DNA from: an uncultured Porphyromonadaceae bacterium
GTDB lineage: Bacteria; Bacteroidota; Bacteroidia; Bacteroidales; Muribaculaceae
Reading direction: 5' to 3'
Assembly (NCBI GenBank): GCA_947174735.1
Contig: CAMWKC010000169.1
Location: 1-5,430, forward strand
DNA length: 5,430 nucleotides
A program made the translations under genes and the position numbers. Positions 1 to 5,397 of the stretch are shown here, one piece after another; the stretch's first letter is position 1, and the number at the start of each line of letters is the position of its first letter. Under the pieces are notes generated by a model. It did no database searches. It saw only the letters and a program-made list of their open reading frames with translations, and was not told the DNA's origin.

Positions 1-52
1 GAGCATTTCATTCGTAACGAAAAGGTCGTGGGTTCGAGTCCCACTCGCGGCT
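1..52 (+). tRNA. tRNA-Thr (anticodon CGT), 3' portion, cut by window edge
   Basis: Seen: the sequence starts in the 3' side of the D stem (GAGC, 1-4). It continues with an anticodon arm (6-22) whose 7-base loop TTCGTAA (11-17) carries anticodon CGT at 13-15. Then come a 5-base variable region (23-27), a T arm with a 5-bp GTGGG/CCCAC stem around TTCGAGT (28-44), and the 3' acceptor strand TCGCGGC (45-51) with T52 as discriminator. Anticodon CGT decodes ACG (threonine). CCA is not encoded, as is common in Bacteroidota. The 5' acceptor strand and most of the D arm lie outside the window. The anticodon stem has four Watson-Crick pairs, but its loop-closing pair is A10-C18, a mismatch. A run of seven T at 68-74 lies just downstream and may help end the transcript. 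Confidence 0.93.
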
Positions 53-97
53 CAAGCATCATAATACTTTTTTTCAATCTAACCGAAACATCTTTTG

Positions 98-134
98 GGC
101 CTGTTTGAATGTGGATTTGAGCAGGTCTTTTTTT
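98..134 (+). terminator. Probable intrinsic terminator in the tRNA-ridA spacer
   Basis: Seen: arms 98-106 (GGCCTGTTT) and 119-127 (GAGCAGGTC) can form a 9-bp stem that includes several G-T wobbles, around a 12-base loop. Seven T follow at 128-134. This would end transcription coming from the tRNA side before ridA. The stem is only moderately stable, so efficiency is uncertain. Its T run is also the 5' arm of the longer hairpin just downstream. Confidence 0.5.
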
Positions 135-176
135 ATGCGGTGGTGTGAGCCTGAAGTCACACCACCGTGTAAAAAA
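129..176. repeat. Long inverted repeat in the ridA leader region
   Basis: Seen: CGGTGGTGTGA (138-148) and TCACACCACCG (157-167) are perfectly complementary over 11 bp around the loop GCCTGAAG. Pairing continues outward through two G-T wobbles, an A-T pair and six T-A pairs (129-134 with 171-176), giving about 20 bp. On either strand the T tract precedes the hairpin and the A tract follows it, the reverse of an intrinsic terminator, so I do not call it one. It may be an RNA structure, a protein-binding palindrome or a leftover repeat. Function unknown. Confidence 0.6.
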
Positions 177-215
177 GTATCAAGCGAAACGAAGTTATGT
201 GATGCTACTTAACAC

Positions 216-240
216 CCCGGTCTCGGGTAGAGACCAACCC
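216..240. repeat. Small overlapping inverted repeats just before ridA
   Basis: Seen: GGTCTC (219-224) and GAGACC (230-235) form a 6-bp stem with a 5-base loop. Two alternative pairings use the same bases: CCCG (216-219) with CGGG (224-227), and GGGT (225-228) with ACCC (237-240). The element ends about 20 bases before the ridA start codon, so it would lie in the ridA 5' leader or overlap its promoter. No TAnnTTTG-type -7 box was found in 178-259. Whether the element regulates ridA is unknown. Confidence 0.4.
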
Positions 241-259
241 AATCGCAGGATAAATTATC

Positions 260-634
260 ATGAAGAAAGAACTCAAATCGACCGCAGCCCCCGGTGCTAT
301 CGGTCCTTATAGCCAGGCTGTAGTAGCCGGTAATCTCGTTTTTGTAAGCGGTCAGCTTCCCATCGACCCCGCAACCGGCACAATGCCCGATGACATCAAG
401 GCTCAGACACGTCAGAGTATAGCCAATATCAAGGCTATCCTTGCCGAAACCGGTGCTACACTTGATAATGTGGTTAAATCTACTGTACTTCTTGCCGACA
501 TGTCGCTGTTCGGAGCTATGAACGAAGTGTATGCCGAGGAATTCAGTGAAGTATTCCCGGCACGTTGCGCTTTCGCAGTTAAGGAATTGCCTAAACAGGC
601 ATTGGTCGAAATTGAGGTTATAGCCGTTATCTGA
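260..634 (+). CDS. ridA: RidA family 2-iminobutanoate/2-iminopropanoate deaminase
   Basis: Known of the family: RidA (YjgF/YER057c/UK114) is a small cytosolic homotrimer that hydrolyses reactive enamine/imine intermediates such as 2-aminoacrylate, released by PLP enzymes including threonine and serine dehydratases, to keto acids and ammonia. This protects other PLP enzymes. Seen: the 124-residue length is typical. The N-terminal APGAIGPYSQAV (9-20) is a hallmark, with conserved Tyr17. FVSGQLPIDPATG (28-40) and the C-terminal FPARCAFAV with LVEIEVIAV complete the fold signature. Arg102 matches the substrate-carboxylate-binding Arg (about 105 in E. coli RidA) and Glu117 the conserved Glu near 120. 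All key residues are present, so it should be active. The start is the first ATG of the frame with canonical N-terminal spacing; no Shine-Dalgarno is visible. A terminator follows 30 bases after the stop, suggesting a single-gene transcript. Confidence 0.96.
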   Translation: MKKELKSTAAPGAIGPYSQAVVAGNLVFVSGQLPIDPATGTMPDDIKAQTRQSIANIKAILAETGATLDNVVKSTVLLADMSLFGAMNEVYAEEFSEVFPARCAFAVKELPKQALVEIEVIAVI

Positions 635-663
635 CTATAACTACCGTCATATAAATAAAAAGT

Positions 664-702
664 GAGGGGGAGCAGCCTTAATGGTGTTCTCCCTCTTTTG
701 TT
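664..702 (+). terminator. Intrinsic terminator of ridA
   Basis: Seen: arms 664-674 (GAGGGGGAGCA) and 685-695 (TGTTCTCCCTC) pair over 11 bp with two G-T wobbles. The loop is 10 bases (675-684). TTTTGTTGTT-type T-rich sequence follows from 696. It lies 30 bases after the ridA stop codon. The ATG at 681, the first Met codon of the downstream ABC-F frame, falls inside the loop, which argues against its use as a start. Confidence 0.8.
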
Positions 703-728
703 GTTATAAGAATATACATCAGAAGCCT

Positions 729-2546
729 ATGGTAAGCTATCTTCAGATTGAGAAACTCACCAAATCGTATGGTGACCGTATGCTCTTTGCTGATGTTACT
801 CTCGGAATCTATGAGGGTGACAAAATAGGTCTCATAGCCCGTAACGGTGCCGGCAAGTCGACACTGCTCAGTATTATATGCGGACGTGAGGATTATGACA
901 GTGGTAATGTGGTGTTTCGTAACGGGCTAAGGGTAGGCTATCTTGAACAGCTGCCTCCGTTTGACCCTGAGCAGAGTGTGCTTGACTATGCCACTCCTTC
1001 TGCACGCAATGCCGATGACTGGGGTATGACAGACCGTGCCCGCCAGATGCTCGGACAGTTTAAACTGACTGATATGGAGCAGAAGATGGGGGCTCTGTCA
1101 GGCGGACAGGCCAAACGTGCCGCATTGGCTAAAGTGTTGCTTGAAGAGCCAGACATGCTTATACTTGACGAACCTACCAATCATCTCGACATTGATATGA
1201 TAGAGTGGCTTGAGAACTATCTGACACGGCAGCGTGTCACACTTCTTATGGTTACTCATGACCGTTACTTTCTTGATAACGTATGCAATAAGATAATAGA
1301 GATAGACCGTGAAGCTGTGTACAGCTATGACGGAAATTATGATTATTATCTTCGTAAGCGAGATGAACGTATAGAGTCTCTTAGTGCTGAGCTTGATAAG
1401 GTCCGTAATCTTCTGCGTACAGAACGCGAATGGATGCGGCGTCAACCACAAGCGCGTGGCTCCAAGGCTAAGTATCGTATAGACAGCTTTCATGAGCTTG
1501 AAGCCCGTTCGCGTATAAATCTGTCACAGCGTGAGGTAGAGTTAGGACAGGGAGGGACTTATATCGGATCTAAAATTTTTGAAGCACACGGGGTCAGCAA
1601 ATCCTTCGGTGATATACGCATACTCAATGACTGGAGTTATACCTTTGCACGTTATGAAAAAGTTGGTATCGTTGGTGATAACGGTGCAGGTAAATCTACT
1701 TTTATCAAACTGTTGCTCGGCGAATTGCAGCCTGACAGAGGACATTTCGATATCGGTCAGACAGTACGCTGGGGTTACTACAGTCAGGAAGGCATGACAG
1801 ACTTCGACGAGTCTAAGAAAGTTATTGATGCTGTGCGTGAGATAGCCGAGACGGTGCGTATAGATGATAAGACCACAATCACAGCCTCTCAGTTTCTGAC
1901 ACGTTTTCTTTTTGACCCCTCGACACAGCAGAAGTATATAGCTAAGCTTTCGGGCGGTGAGCGCCGACGTCTTTATCTGGCTACTGTACTGATGAAGTCG
2001 CCGAATTTTCTAATACTCGACGAGCCTACCAATGACCTTGACATAATGACACTCGCTGTACTTGAAGATTATCTGGCTAATTTTAAGGGGTGTGTCATAG
2101 TGGTGAGTCACGACCGATTCTTTCTTGACCGTATAGCTGATCATTTATTTGTATTTAAAGGTAATGGCATCGTTAAGGATTTCCCCGGTGACTATTCCAC
2201 TTATCGTCATTGTGTACAACAGGAAGAAAAAGAATTACGTGCAGCCGAAGCTGAACGCCAGCGTCTTGAAGCTGAGCGTCAGCAGCGTCGCGGTACGGAA
2301 CCAATGGCCGACATGCGTCAGCGAGATCGTAAGGTACGCCTTACTTATAAGGAAAAAAAAGAGATGGCGGAGCTCGAGGTACTCATCGAGAAACTGTATT
2401 CTGAAAAGTCCGCTCTTGAGTCAGAAATGTCAAGCGGAACTATGGGCCACGAAGCTCTCACAGCTGCCGGCCAACGTATGGAAGCGATAATAGCTGAAAC
2501 TGATGAAGCAGAAATGCGACTTCTTGAGCTGATGGATAAACAATAA
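729..2546 (+). CDS. uup: ABC-F family ATPase, Uup type
   Basis: Known of the family: ABC-F proteins are soluble twin-ATPase proteins without membrane domains. They bind the ribosomal E site and act in translation; Uup-type members also affect ribosome assembly and precise excision. Seen (605 residues from ATG 729): the first ATPase domain has ARNGAGKS (37-44), signature LSGGQ (123-127), Walker B LILDEP (144-149) and His177. The inter-domain linker (about 205-290) is charged, with EREWMRRQPQARGSKAKYR (232-250). The second domain has GDNGAGKS (316-323), LSGGE (407-411), LILDEP (428-433) and His461. A Glu/Arg/Lys-rich coiled-coil tail (about 497-605), including TYKEKKE, favours Uup over the shorter EttA. 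The first Walker A begins with Ala rather than Gly; the remaining catalytic residues are intact. An in-frame ATG at 681 adds 16 atypical residues but lies in the ridA terminator, so 729 is preferred. No clear -7 box was seen upstream. The symbol is by domain architecture, and another ABC-F subfamily is possible. Confidence 0.93.
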   Translation: MVSYLQIEKLTKSYGDRMLFADVTLGIYEGDKIGLIARNGAGKSTLLSIICGREDYDSGNVVFRNGLRVGYLEQLPPFDPEQSVLDYATPSARNADDWGMTDRARQMLGQFKLTDMEQKMGALSGGQAKRAALAKVLLEEPDMLILDEPTNHLDIDMIEWLENYLTRQRVTLLMVTHDRYFLDNVCNKIIEIDREAVYSYDGNYDYYLRKRDERIESLSAELDKVRNLLRTEREWMRRQPQARGSKAKYRIDSFHELEARSRINLSQREVELGQGGTYIGSKIFEAHGVSKSFGDIRILNDWSYTFARYEKVGIVGDNGAGKSTFIKLLLGELQPDRGHFDIGQTVRWGYYSQEGMTDFDESKKVIDAVREIAETVRIDDKTTITASQFLTRFLFDPSTQQKYIAKLSGGERRRLYLATVLMKSPNFLILDEPTNDLDIMTLAVLEDYLANFKGCVIVVSHDRFFLDRIADHLFVFKGNGIVKDFPGDYSTYRHCVQQEEKELRAAEAERQRLEAERQQRRGTEPMADMRQRDRKVRLTYKEKKEMAELEVLIEKLYSEKSALESEMSSGTMGHEALTAAGQRMEAIIAETDEAEMRLLELMDKQ

Positions 2547-2560
2547 AACCTGCAATCATT

Positions 2561-2635
2561 ATGTCAGAAATTACCACTCTTGGCGAAATAATGCTACGTC
2601 TGTCTCCCGAAGATTTTCGACGTATAACGAAATGA
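2561..2635 (+). pseudogene. Truncated N-terminus of a 2-keto-3-deoxygluconate kinase (PfkB family)
   Basis: Seen: a 24-codon frame starts with ATG 14 bases after the uup stop, a normal gene spacing, and ends at TGA 2633-2635. It translates to MSEITTLGEIMLRLSP followed by EDFRRITK. Known of the family: KdgK-like PfkB sugar kinases begin with a strand reading T-(L/F)-GEIMLRLSP/T, then residues ending in RF.Q, before the sugar-binding GGGEAN region. The match is collinear to the stop, and then nothing of the kinase remains (no GGGEAN, no ATP-binding DTxGAGD). Inference: a kdgK gene once stood here and was deleted after about codon 24. The frame is the same as the downstream regulator, separated by TGA and one Pro codon. 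It may instead now serve as a small leader peptide coupling translation to that gene. The homology is from memory of the motif, on few residues. Confidence 0.55.
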
Positions 2636-2638
2636 CCT

Positions 2639-3223
2639 ATGAACAACAATGATGAGCTTAAGCAACTGCTCGAACAAGAACTGGGTTATCTGCCTGGTTC
2701 CAGTATTGACCTGTTGCTATCCAAAGGGGTGATAAAACGTTATCACAAGGGTGGAGTTATCATAGAATGTGGTAAACTTTGTGATGATGTCTTTATTATT
2801 AAGAAAGGCATAATGCGTTTTGTTGATATGAATGGCGACCGTGAGCGTACTTTTGCCTTTGCTCTCCCGGGTACAGTATTTTTTTCCAAACATTCATTCG
2901 TAATGTCACTGCCGTCATACTATCAGGTAGAGGCCTGTTGCGAGTGTGAGCTTCTGGTTATAAGCCGCCGGGATTTCTGGCAGGCTGCCGAAGAGTCGCA
3001 TGAACTGGCTCTCTGGCTGTTGCGTTATGCTCATGGTGAGCTTTTTTATCAGGAGTATAAAAACTCGGCGGTGCATAACGGTACTGCCGCAGAACGTTAT
3101 AGAAAAATGATAGCCGACAGACCTGCTATCATAAAGACTGTGTCGCAGAAAATAATAGCTTCCTACCTTGGTGTTACACCTGAATATCTGAGTAGACTTA
3201 AACGGGAATTTCTTACCTCTTAG
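2639..3223 (+). CDS. Crp/Fnr family transcriptional regulator
   Basis: Known of the family: an N-terminal cyclic-nucleotide-binding-like beta barrel senses a signal, and a C-terminal winged helix-turn-helix binds DNA. Seen: 194 residues, normal for the short Bacteroidota members. The barrel spans about 22-115, with YHKGGVIIECGKLCDDVFIIKKG-type strands (35-57) and ALPGTVFF (75-82). A long connecting helix follows (about 112-145, HELALWLLRYAHGEL). The helix-turn-helix is at 167-190, with SQKIIASYLGVTPEYLSRLK. The cAMP phosphate-binding cassette of E. coli CRP (GEL with following Arg-Thr/Ser-Ala) is not evident, so cAMP binding is doubtful and the ligand is unknown. The cysteine-rich ACCEC (99-103) is in the barrel, not at the Fnr iron-sulfur cluster positions. 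The ATG is six bases after the in-frame TGA of the kinase remnant. Possible co-transcription with uup; targets unknown. Confidence 0.9.
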   Translation: MNNNDELKQLLEQELGYLPGSSIDLLLSKGVIKRYHKGGVIIECGKLCDDVFIIKKGIMRFVDMNGDRERTFAFALPGTVFFSKHSFVMSLPSYYQVEACCECELLVISRRDFWQAAEESHELALWLLRYAHGELFYQEYKNSAVHNGTAAERYRKMIADRPAIIKTVSQKIIASYLGVTPEYLSRLKREFLTS

Positions 3224-3241
3224 GTGACTTAACTTTCATTT

Positions 3242-3257
3242 CTTAAACTATATTAAG
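3242..3257. promoter_or_regulatory. Candidate operator palindrome upstream of the secreted-protein gene
   Basis: Seen: CTTAA (3242-3246) and TTAAG (3253-3257) form a perfect inverted repeat around ACTATA. It directly abuts the -33 region of the promoter candidate, a position suited to a dimeric regulator. The repeat is short and AT-rich, so chance is a serious alternative. Confidence 0.25.
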
Positions 3258-3286
3258 GTTTATAGATTAGAAAGTATGTAGTTTTG
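3258..3286 (+). promoter_or_regulatory. Bacteroidota-type promoter candidate for the secreted-protein gene
   Basis: Seen: TAGTTTTG at 3279-3286 matches the Bacteroidota -7 consensus TAnnTTTG exactly. About 20 bases upstream, GTTTA (3258-3262) is a partial match to the -33 TTTG box. The predicted transcript would start near 3292 and have a leader of roughly 80 bases before the ATG at 3372. The placement, in the only sizeable gap between the regulator and the next gene, supports it. Confidence 0.55.
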
Positions 3287-3297
3287 CAACCGAGAAG

Positions 3298-3345
3298 ATC
3301 AGGATAGATAGATTTCTTTTACGAGATTATGCCCTGATATTTTTA
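3298..3345 (+). other. Leader inverted repeat followed by a T-rich run
   Basis: Seen: ATCAGG (3298-3303) can pair with CCTGAT (3333-3338) across a 29-base loop, and a T-rich stretch (3338-3345) follows. It lies inside the predicted leader of the secreted-protein mRNA. It could be a weak attenuator-like structure, but the stem is short and the loop large, so it may have no function. Confidence 0.2.
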
Positions 3346-3371
3346 TGATTTAATAACCTAACTTTTGTATT

Positions 3372-5210
3372 ATGACAGATTTTACTTACACCTTCCGGAC
3401 TTTTGCTCTGGGTTTGGCTCTGGCCGGCAGTATGACCGCCATGGCTTATGAGGGTACTGTCGCCCTCGAAGTCAGTGACATTACTTCAAATGACGCAGTG
3501 GTGTCGGTTACACCTTCGTCTGATGACCTGATGTACTATTGGAATGTAATGGACCTTAAAGAATTTGAGGCTAAAGGGGGTATCGATAAGGTTATCGAAA
3601 ACCGTATAGCTGTATGGGAACGCAATGCTTCGTATTATGACAATACTACATGGCAGGAGATGATGATGTATGATCTTCATACGGGCCCTATGACCGAGTC
3701 GATATACGATTATTTCTATGATACGCTCATGTACGATACTCCGTACGTAGTCTATGCCTTCGGTATGGACCCCGAGGGTAATGTAACCGCACCGGTTTCG
3801 ACTGAAGAGTTTACTACTCTGAAGCCTATTGCTTCGGATAATACTTTTGAGGTTTCGATTCTGAGTATTGAGGCCGGATCGTACTATATGACAGCGACTG
3901 CTCATGTAGAGCCTTCGAATGATGACCGTTATATGGCCCGTTGTTTCTCAAAGTCATTTATTGATGATTTCGATCTTACACAAGGCTCGGATGATGAGAA
4001 GCGTTTTATAGTAGACGAGATGCTTTACTATGTGGATCAGAGAACCGAAGTGGCTGAAGGTCCTCATGATTTCGTGTTTAACCGTGTGCAAAAAGGTGAG
4101 GAATACTGTGTGATAGTAATGGGTCTTGATGAGGATATGTCCCCATCTACAGCGCTTAAGGTGTTTGAGTTTGTGGCTGTAGAGGAGAATAAGCCTGTGG
4201 AGGGTACCATTACTCTTGAGGTAAGCGACATCACACCGATGAACGCACATATTCAGATCACACCGTCAAACGATGAAATCTATTATTATTATGATCTCAC
4301 CACGCCTGATGTAATCGAGATGAAGGGTGGTGTAGAGAATATACCTGAGAAGCTTATTATAGACTGGTGGAAGTTCCTTGCTGAAATCTACGGCAGTCAG
4401 TACACATGGCAGGACTTTATCGAACCTCAGACTACCCGTGGTCCGCTGGATTTCATGGCAGCTGATATGATAGAGGAAGGTATGCTGAGTGATATGTACT
4501 GGAACACCGAGTATGTGCTTTATGCTGTCGGATTCAATCTTGACGGTGATGTTGTGACTGAACCTGCTGTACTTTATTTCTCGACTCCTGACTGCGAAAA
4601 GAGCGATCTGACATTTGAGTGCTCTTTGGTGGATATGCAGCTTGATCCGGATTATCCTAATGTAAACCGTGAATACTATAAGGCTACCGTTGATATTTAT
4701 CCTTCAAACGATGAAGAGACATATAGAGTAAATTACAGCGAGGCCAAGTATTTCGATCAGTACTTTGATGTGCTGCCTGGTGAAGAACCCGACATGTTCG
4801 ATTTCATCACACGTAATTTCCTGCCTGGTTCAGCTGAGTTTACCGGCCCTGTCCGTCTGGTAATGCCGGGTCTGGCTGCAACAAGCATTTTCGAAAACGA
4901 AGAGTTACAGTATTATGTATATGCTATAGGCTGGAATGAAGGACCGACTACTGAAATTGAACTTTATCCCTTTAATTGCAGTATGACAAATGTCAGGAAT
5001 ACATTAGCTGATAATGTCAGAGTTAAAGTTGCTGCCGGCTGTGTGGCACTTGAAGGTGAATTTGATACAGCTGCTGTCTATTCTACTGACGGTCGTGTCG
5101 TAGGCGCTTTGCGTCCGGGCTATAGCCTTGAAACTCCTGCCGGTATTTATGTTGTACGTTATAATACTTATGACGGTTCGACACATTCTGTGAAAGTGGT
5201 TGTAAAATAA
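3372..5210 (+). CDS. Secreted protein with A-B-A-B repeated domains and C-terminal sorting-like domain
   Basis: I do not recognise a specific function. Seen: 612 residues. Residues 1-25 form a signal peptide with hydrophobic core FALGLALAG and likely cleavage after AMA (23-25); no lipobox Cys, so not a lipoprotein. Two related halves follow: A1 (27-150), B1 (158-270), A2 (277-405), B2 (414-537). A units open with EGT(V/I)xLEVSDIT and close with YVVYAFGMDPEG / YVLYAVGFNLDG and F(T/S)T, resembling fibronectin-III-like folds of Bacteroidales surface proteins. Every unit has a PS(N/S)D(D/E) motif near its second strand (48, 181, 298, 444). The tail (541-612) has VYSTDGR (569-575), GIYVVRY (591-597) and HSVKVVVK, as in Por/type IX secretion C-terminal domains. 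Inference: exported, possibly attached to the outer surface. It is acidic and rich in Tyr, Asp and Glu. No catalytic motif seen; a binding or structural role is possible. It has its own promoter candidate and a terminator hairpin. Confidence 0.88.
   Translation: MTDFTYTFRTFALGLALAGSMTAMAYEGTVALEVSDITSNDAVVSVTPSSDDLMYYWNVMDLKEFEAKGGIDKVIENRIAVWERNASYYDNTTWQEMMMYDLHTGPMTESIYDYFYDTLMYDTPYVVYAFGMDPEGNVTAPVSTEEFTTLKPIASDNTFEVSILSIEAGSYYMTATAHVEPSNDDRYMARCFSKSFIDDFDLTQGSDDEKRFIVDEMLYYVDQRTEVAEGPHDFVFNRVQKGEEYCVIVMGLDEDMSPSTALKVFEFVAVEENKPVEGTITLEVSDITPMNAHIQITPSNDEIYYYYDLTTPDVIEMKGGVENIPEKLIIDWWKFLAEIYGSQYTWQDFIEPQTTRGPLDFMAADMIEEGMLSDMYWNTEYVLYAVGFNLDGDVVTEPAVLYFSTPDCEKSDLTFECSLVDMQLDPDYPNVNREYYKATVDIYPSNDEETYRVNYSEAKYFDQYFDVLPGEEPDMFDFITRNFLPGSAEFTGPVRLVMPGLAATSIFENEELQYYVYAIGWNEGPTTEIELYPFNCSMTNVRNTLADNVRVKVAAGCVALEGEFDTAAVYSTDGRVVGALRPGYSLETPAGIYVVRYNTYDGSTHSVKVVVK
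3450..4181 (+). repeat. First A-B domain pair of the secreted protein (A1, B1)
   Basis: Seen in translation: A1 (residues 27-150) begins EGTVALEVSDIT, contains VTPSSDDLMYYW, a GG(I) helix region, TWQEM and GPMTES, and ends YVVYAFGMDPEGNV. B1 (158-270) begins TFEVSILSIE and contains VEPSNDDRYMAR. B1 shares only the core pattern with A1. The pair recurs downstream in the same order, so one duplication of an A-B unit is the simplest history. Confidence 0.7.
4200..4982 (+). repeat. Second A-B domain pair of the secreted protein (A2, B2)
   Basis: Seen in translation: A2 (277-405) begins EGTITLEVSDIT, with ITPSNDEIYYYY, GGVEN, TWQDF, RGPLDF and YVLYAVGFNLDGDV, in the same order as A1. B2 (414-537) begins TFECSLVDMQ, contains IYPSNDEETYRV and ends QYYVYAIGWNEGP. 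DNA similarity between the halves is limited to short stretches (for example GAGGGTAC at the A starts), so the duplication is old. Confidence 0.7.
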
Positions 5211-5233
5211 TGTGATATTTTCTCTCCTCTTTG

Positions 5234-5287
5234 AGATTCAGGTCTCTCTAAGTACCAGTCCGGTACTTAGAGAGACCTGAATCTTTA
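5234..5287 (+). terminator. Perfect 23-bp hairpin after the secreted-protein gene
   Basis: Seen: the arms 5234-5256 and 5262-5284 are perfectly complementary over 23 bp, around the 5-base loop AGTCC. The stem includes GGTCTCTCTAAGTACC and its complement. It begins 23 bases after the stop codon. The T run after it is short (TTTATAA), so it may stop transcription, protect the mRNA 3' end, or both. The arms are long for a simple terminator; a repeat-element origin is possible. Confidence 0.65.
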
Positions 5288-5304
5288 TAATAAGATTAAA
5301 AATA

Positions 5305-5333
5305 ATGTAAAGTTTACTTGTCTATATGTAAAG
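5305..5333. repeat. Paired 8-bp direct repeats ATGTAAAG
   Basis: Seen: ATGTAAAG occurs at 5305-5312 and again at 5326-5333, 21 bases apart, about two helical turns. The first copy overlaps a small palindrome GTAAA-G-TTTAC (5307-5317). The second copy ends just before the -33 position of the promoter candidate. The arrangement would suit an activator site, but AT-rich sequence makes chance repeats likely. Confidence 0.3.
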
Positions 5334-5335
5334 CA

Positions 5336-5363
5336 TTGAAGTTGTTTAAACTATTTTAATTTG
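5336..5363 (+). promoter_or_regulatory. Weak promoter candidate for a gene beyond the window
   Basis: Seen: TTAATTTG (5356-5363) matches the TAnnTTTG -7 consensus at all but one defined base. TTG (5336-5338) lies 20 bases upstream at the -33 position. A transcript would start near 5370 and run off the right edge. The AT-rich context makes false matches common. Confidence 0.3.
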
Positions 5364-5397
5364 TGAAATTTTTTAAGGAAGAGTACGATAAACGCAA

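Noticed and set aside
135..212. 25-codon frame (ATG 135 to TAA 212) between tRNA-Thr and ridA
   Set aside because: It runs through the long hairpin 129-176, its product resembles nothing I recognise, and short frames of this size are expected by chance.
1..259. tRNA 3' end as an attachment site for an integrated element
   Set aside because: No second copy of the tRNA 3' end, no integrase and no shift in character is seen in the following genes, which are ordinary housekeeping functions.
765..860. First Walker A of uup beginning with Ala (ARNGAGKS) as a sign of an inactive ATPase site
   Set aside because: The Lys-Ser and the GAGK core are intact, and I recall a non-Gly first residue being tolerated in Bacteroidota ABC-F proteins, so loss of function is not supported.
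1098..1493. 131-residue open frame on the minus strand inside uup
   Set aside because: It lies antisense to the strongly conserved ABC-F linker and first ATPase domain, has no family resemblance and no start context. It is a shadow frame, as are the other minus-strand frames within uup and the secreted-protein gene.
2930..2950. Cysteine cluster ACCEC in the Crp-like protein as an Fnr-type iron-sulfur site
   Set aside because: Fnr uses three N-terminal cysteines plus one in the barrel; these cysteines lie close together late in the barrel, so the spacing does not match.
3360..3367. AACTTTTG as an alternative -7 box for the secreted-protein gene
   Set aside because: It misses the first consensus base and would place the transcript start at or after the ATG at 3372; the exact match at 3279-3286 fits better.
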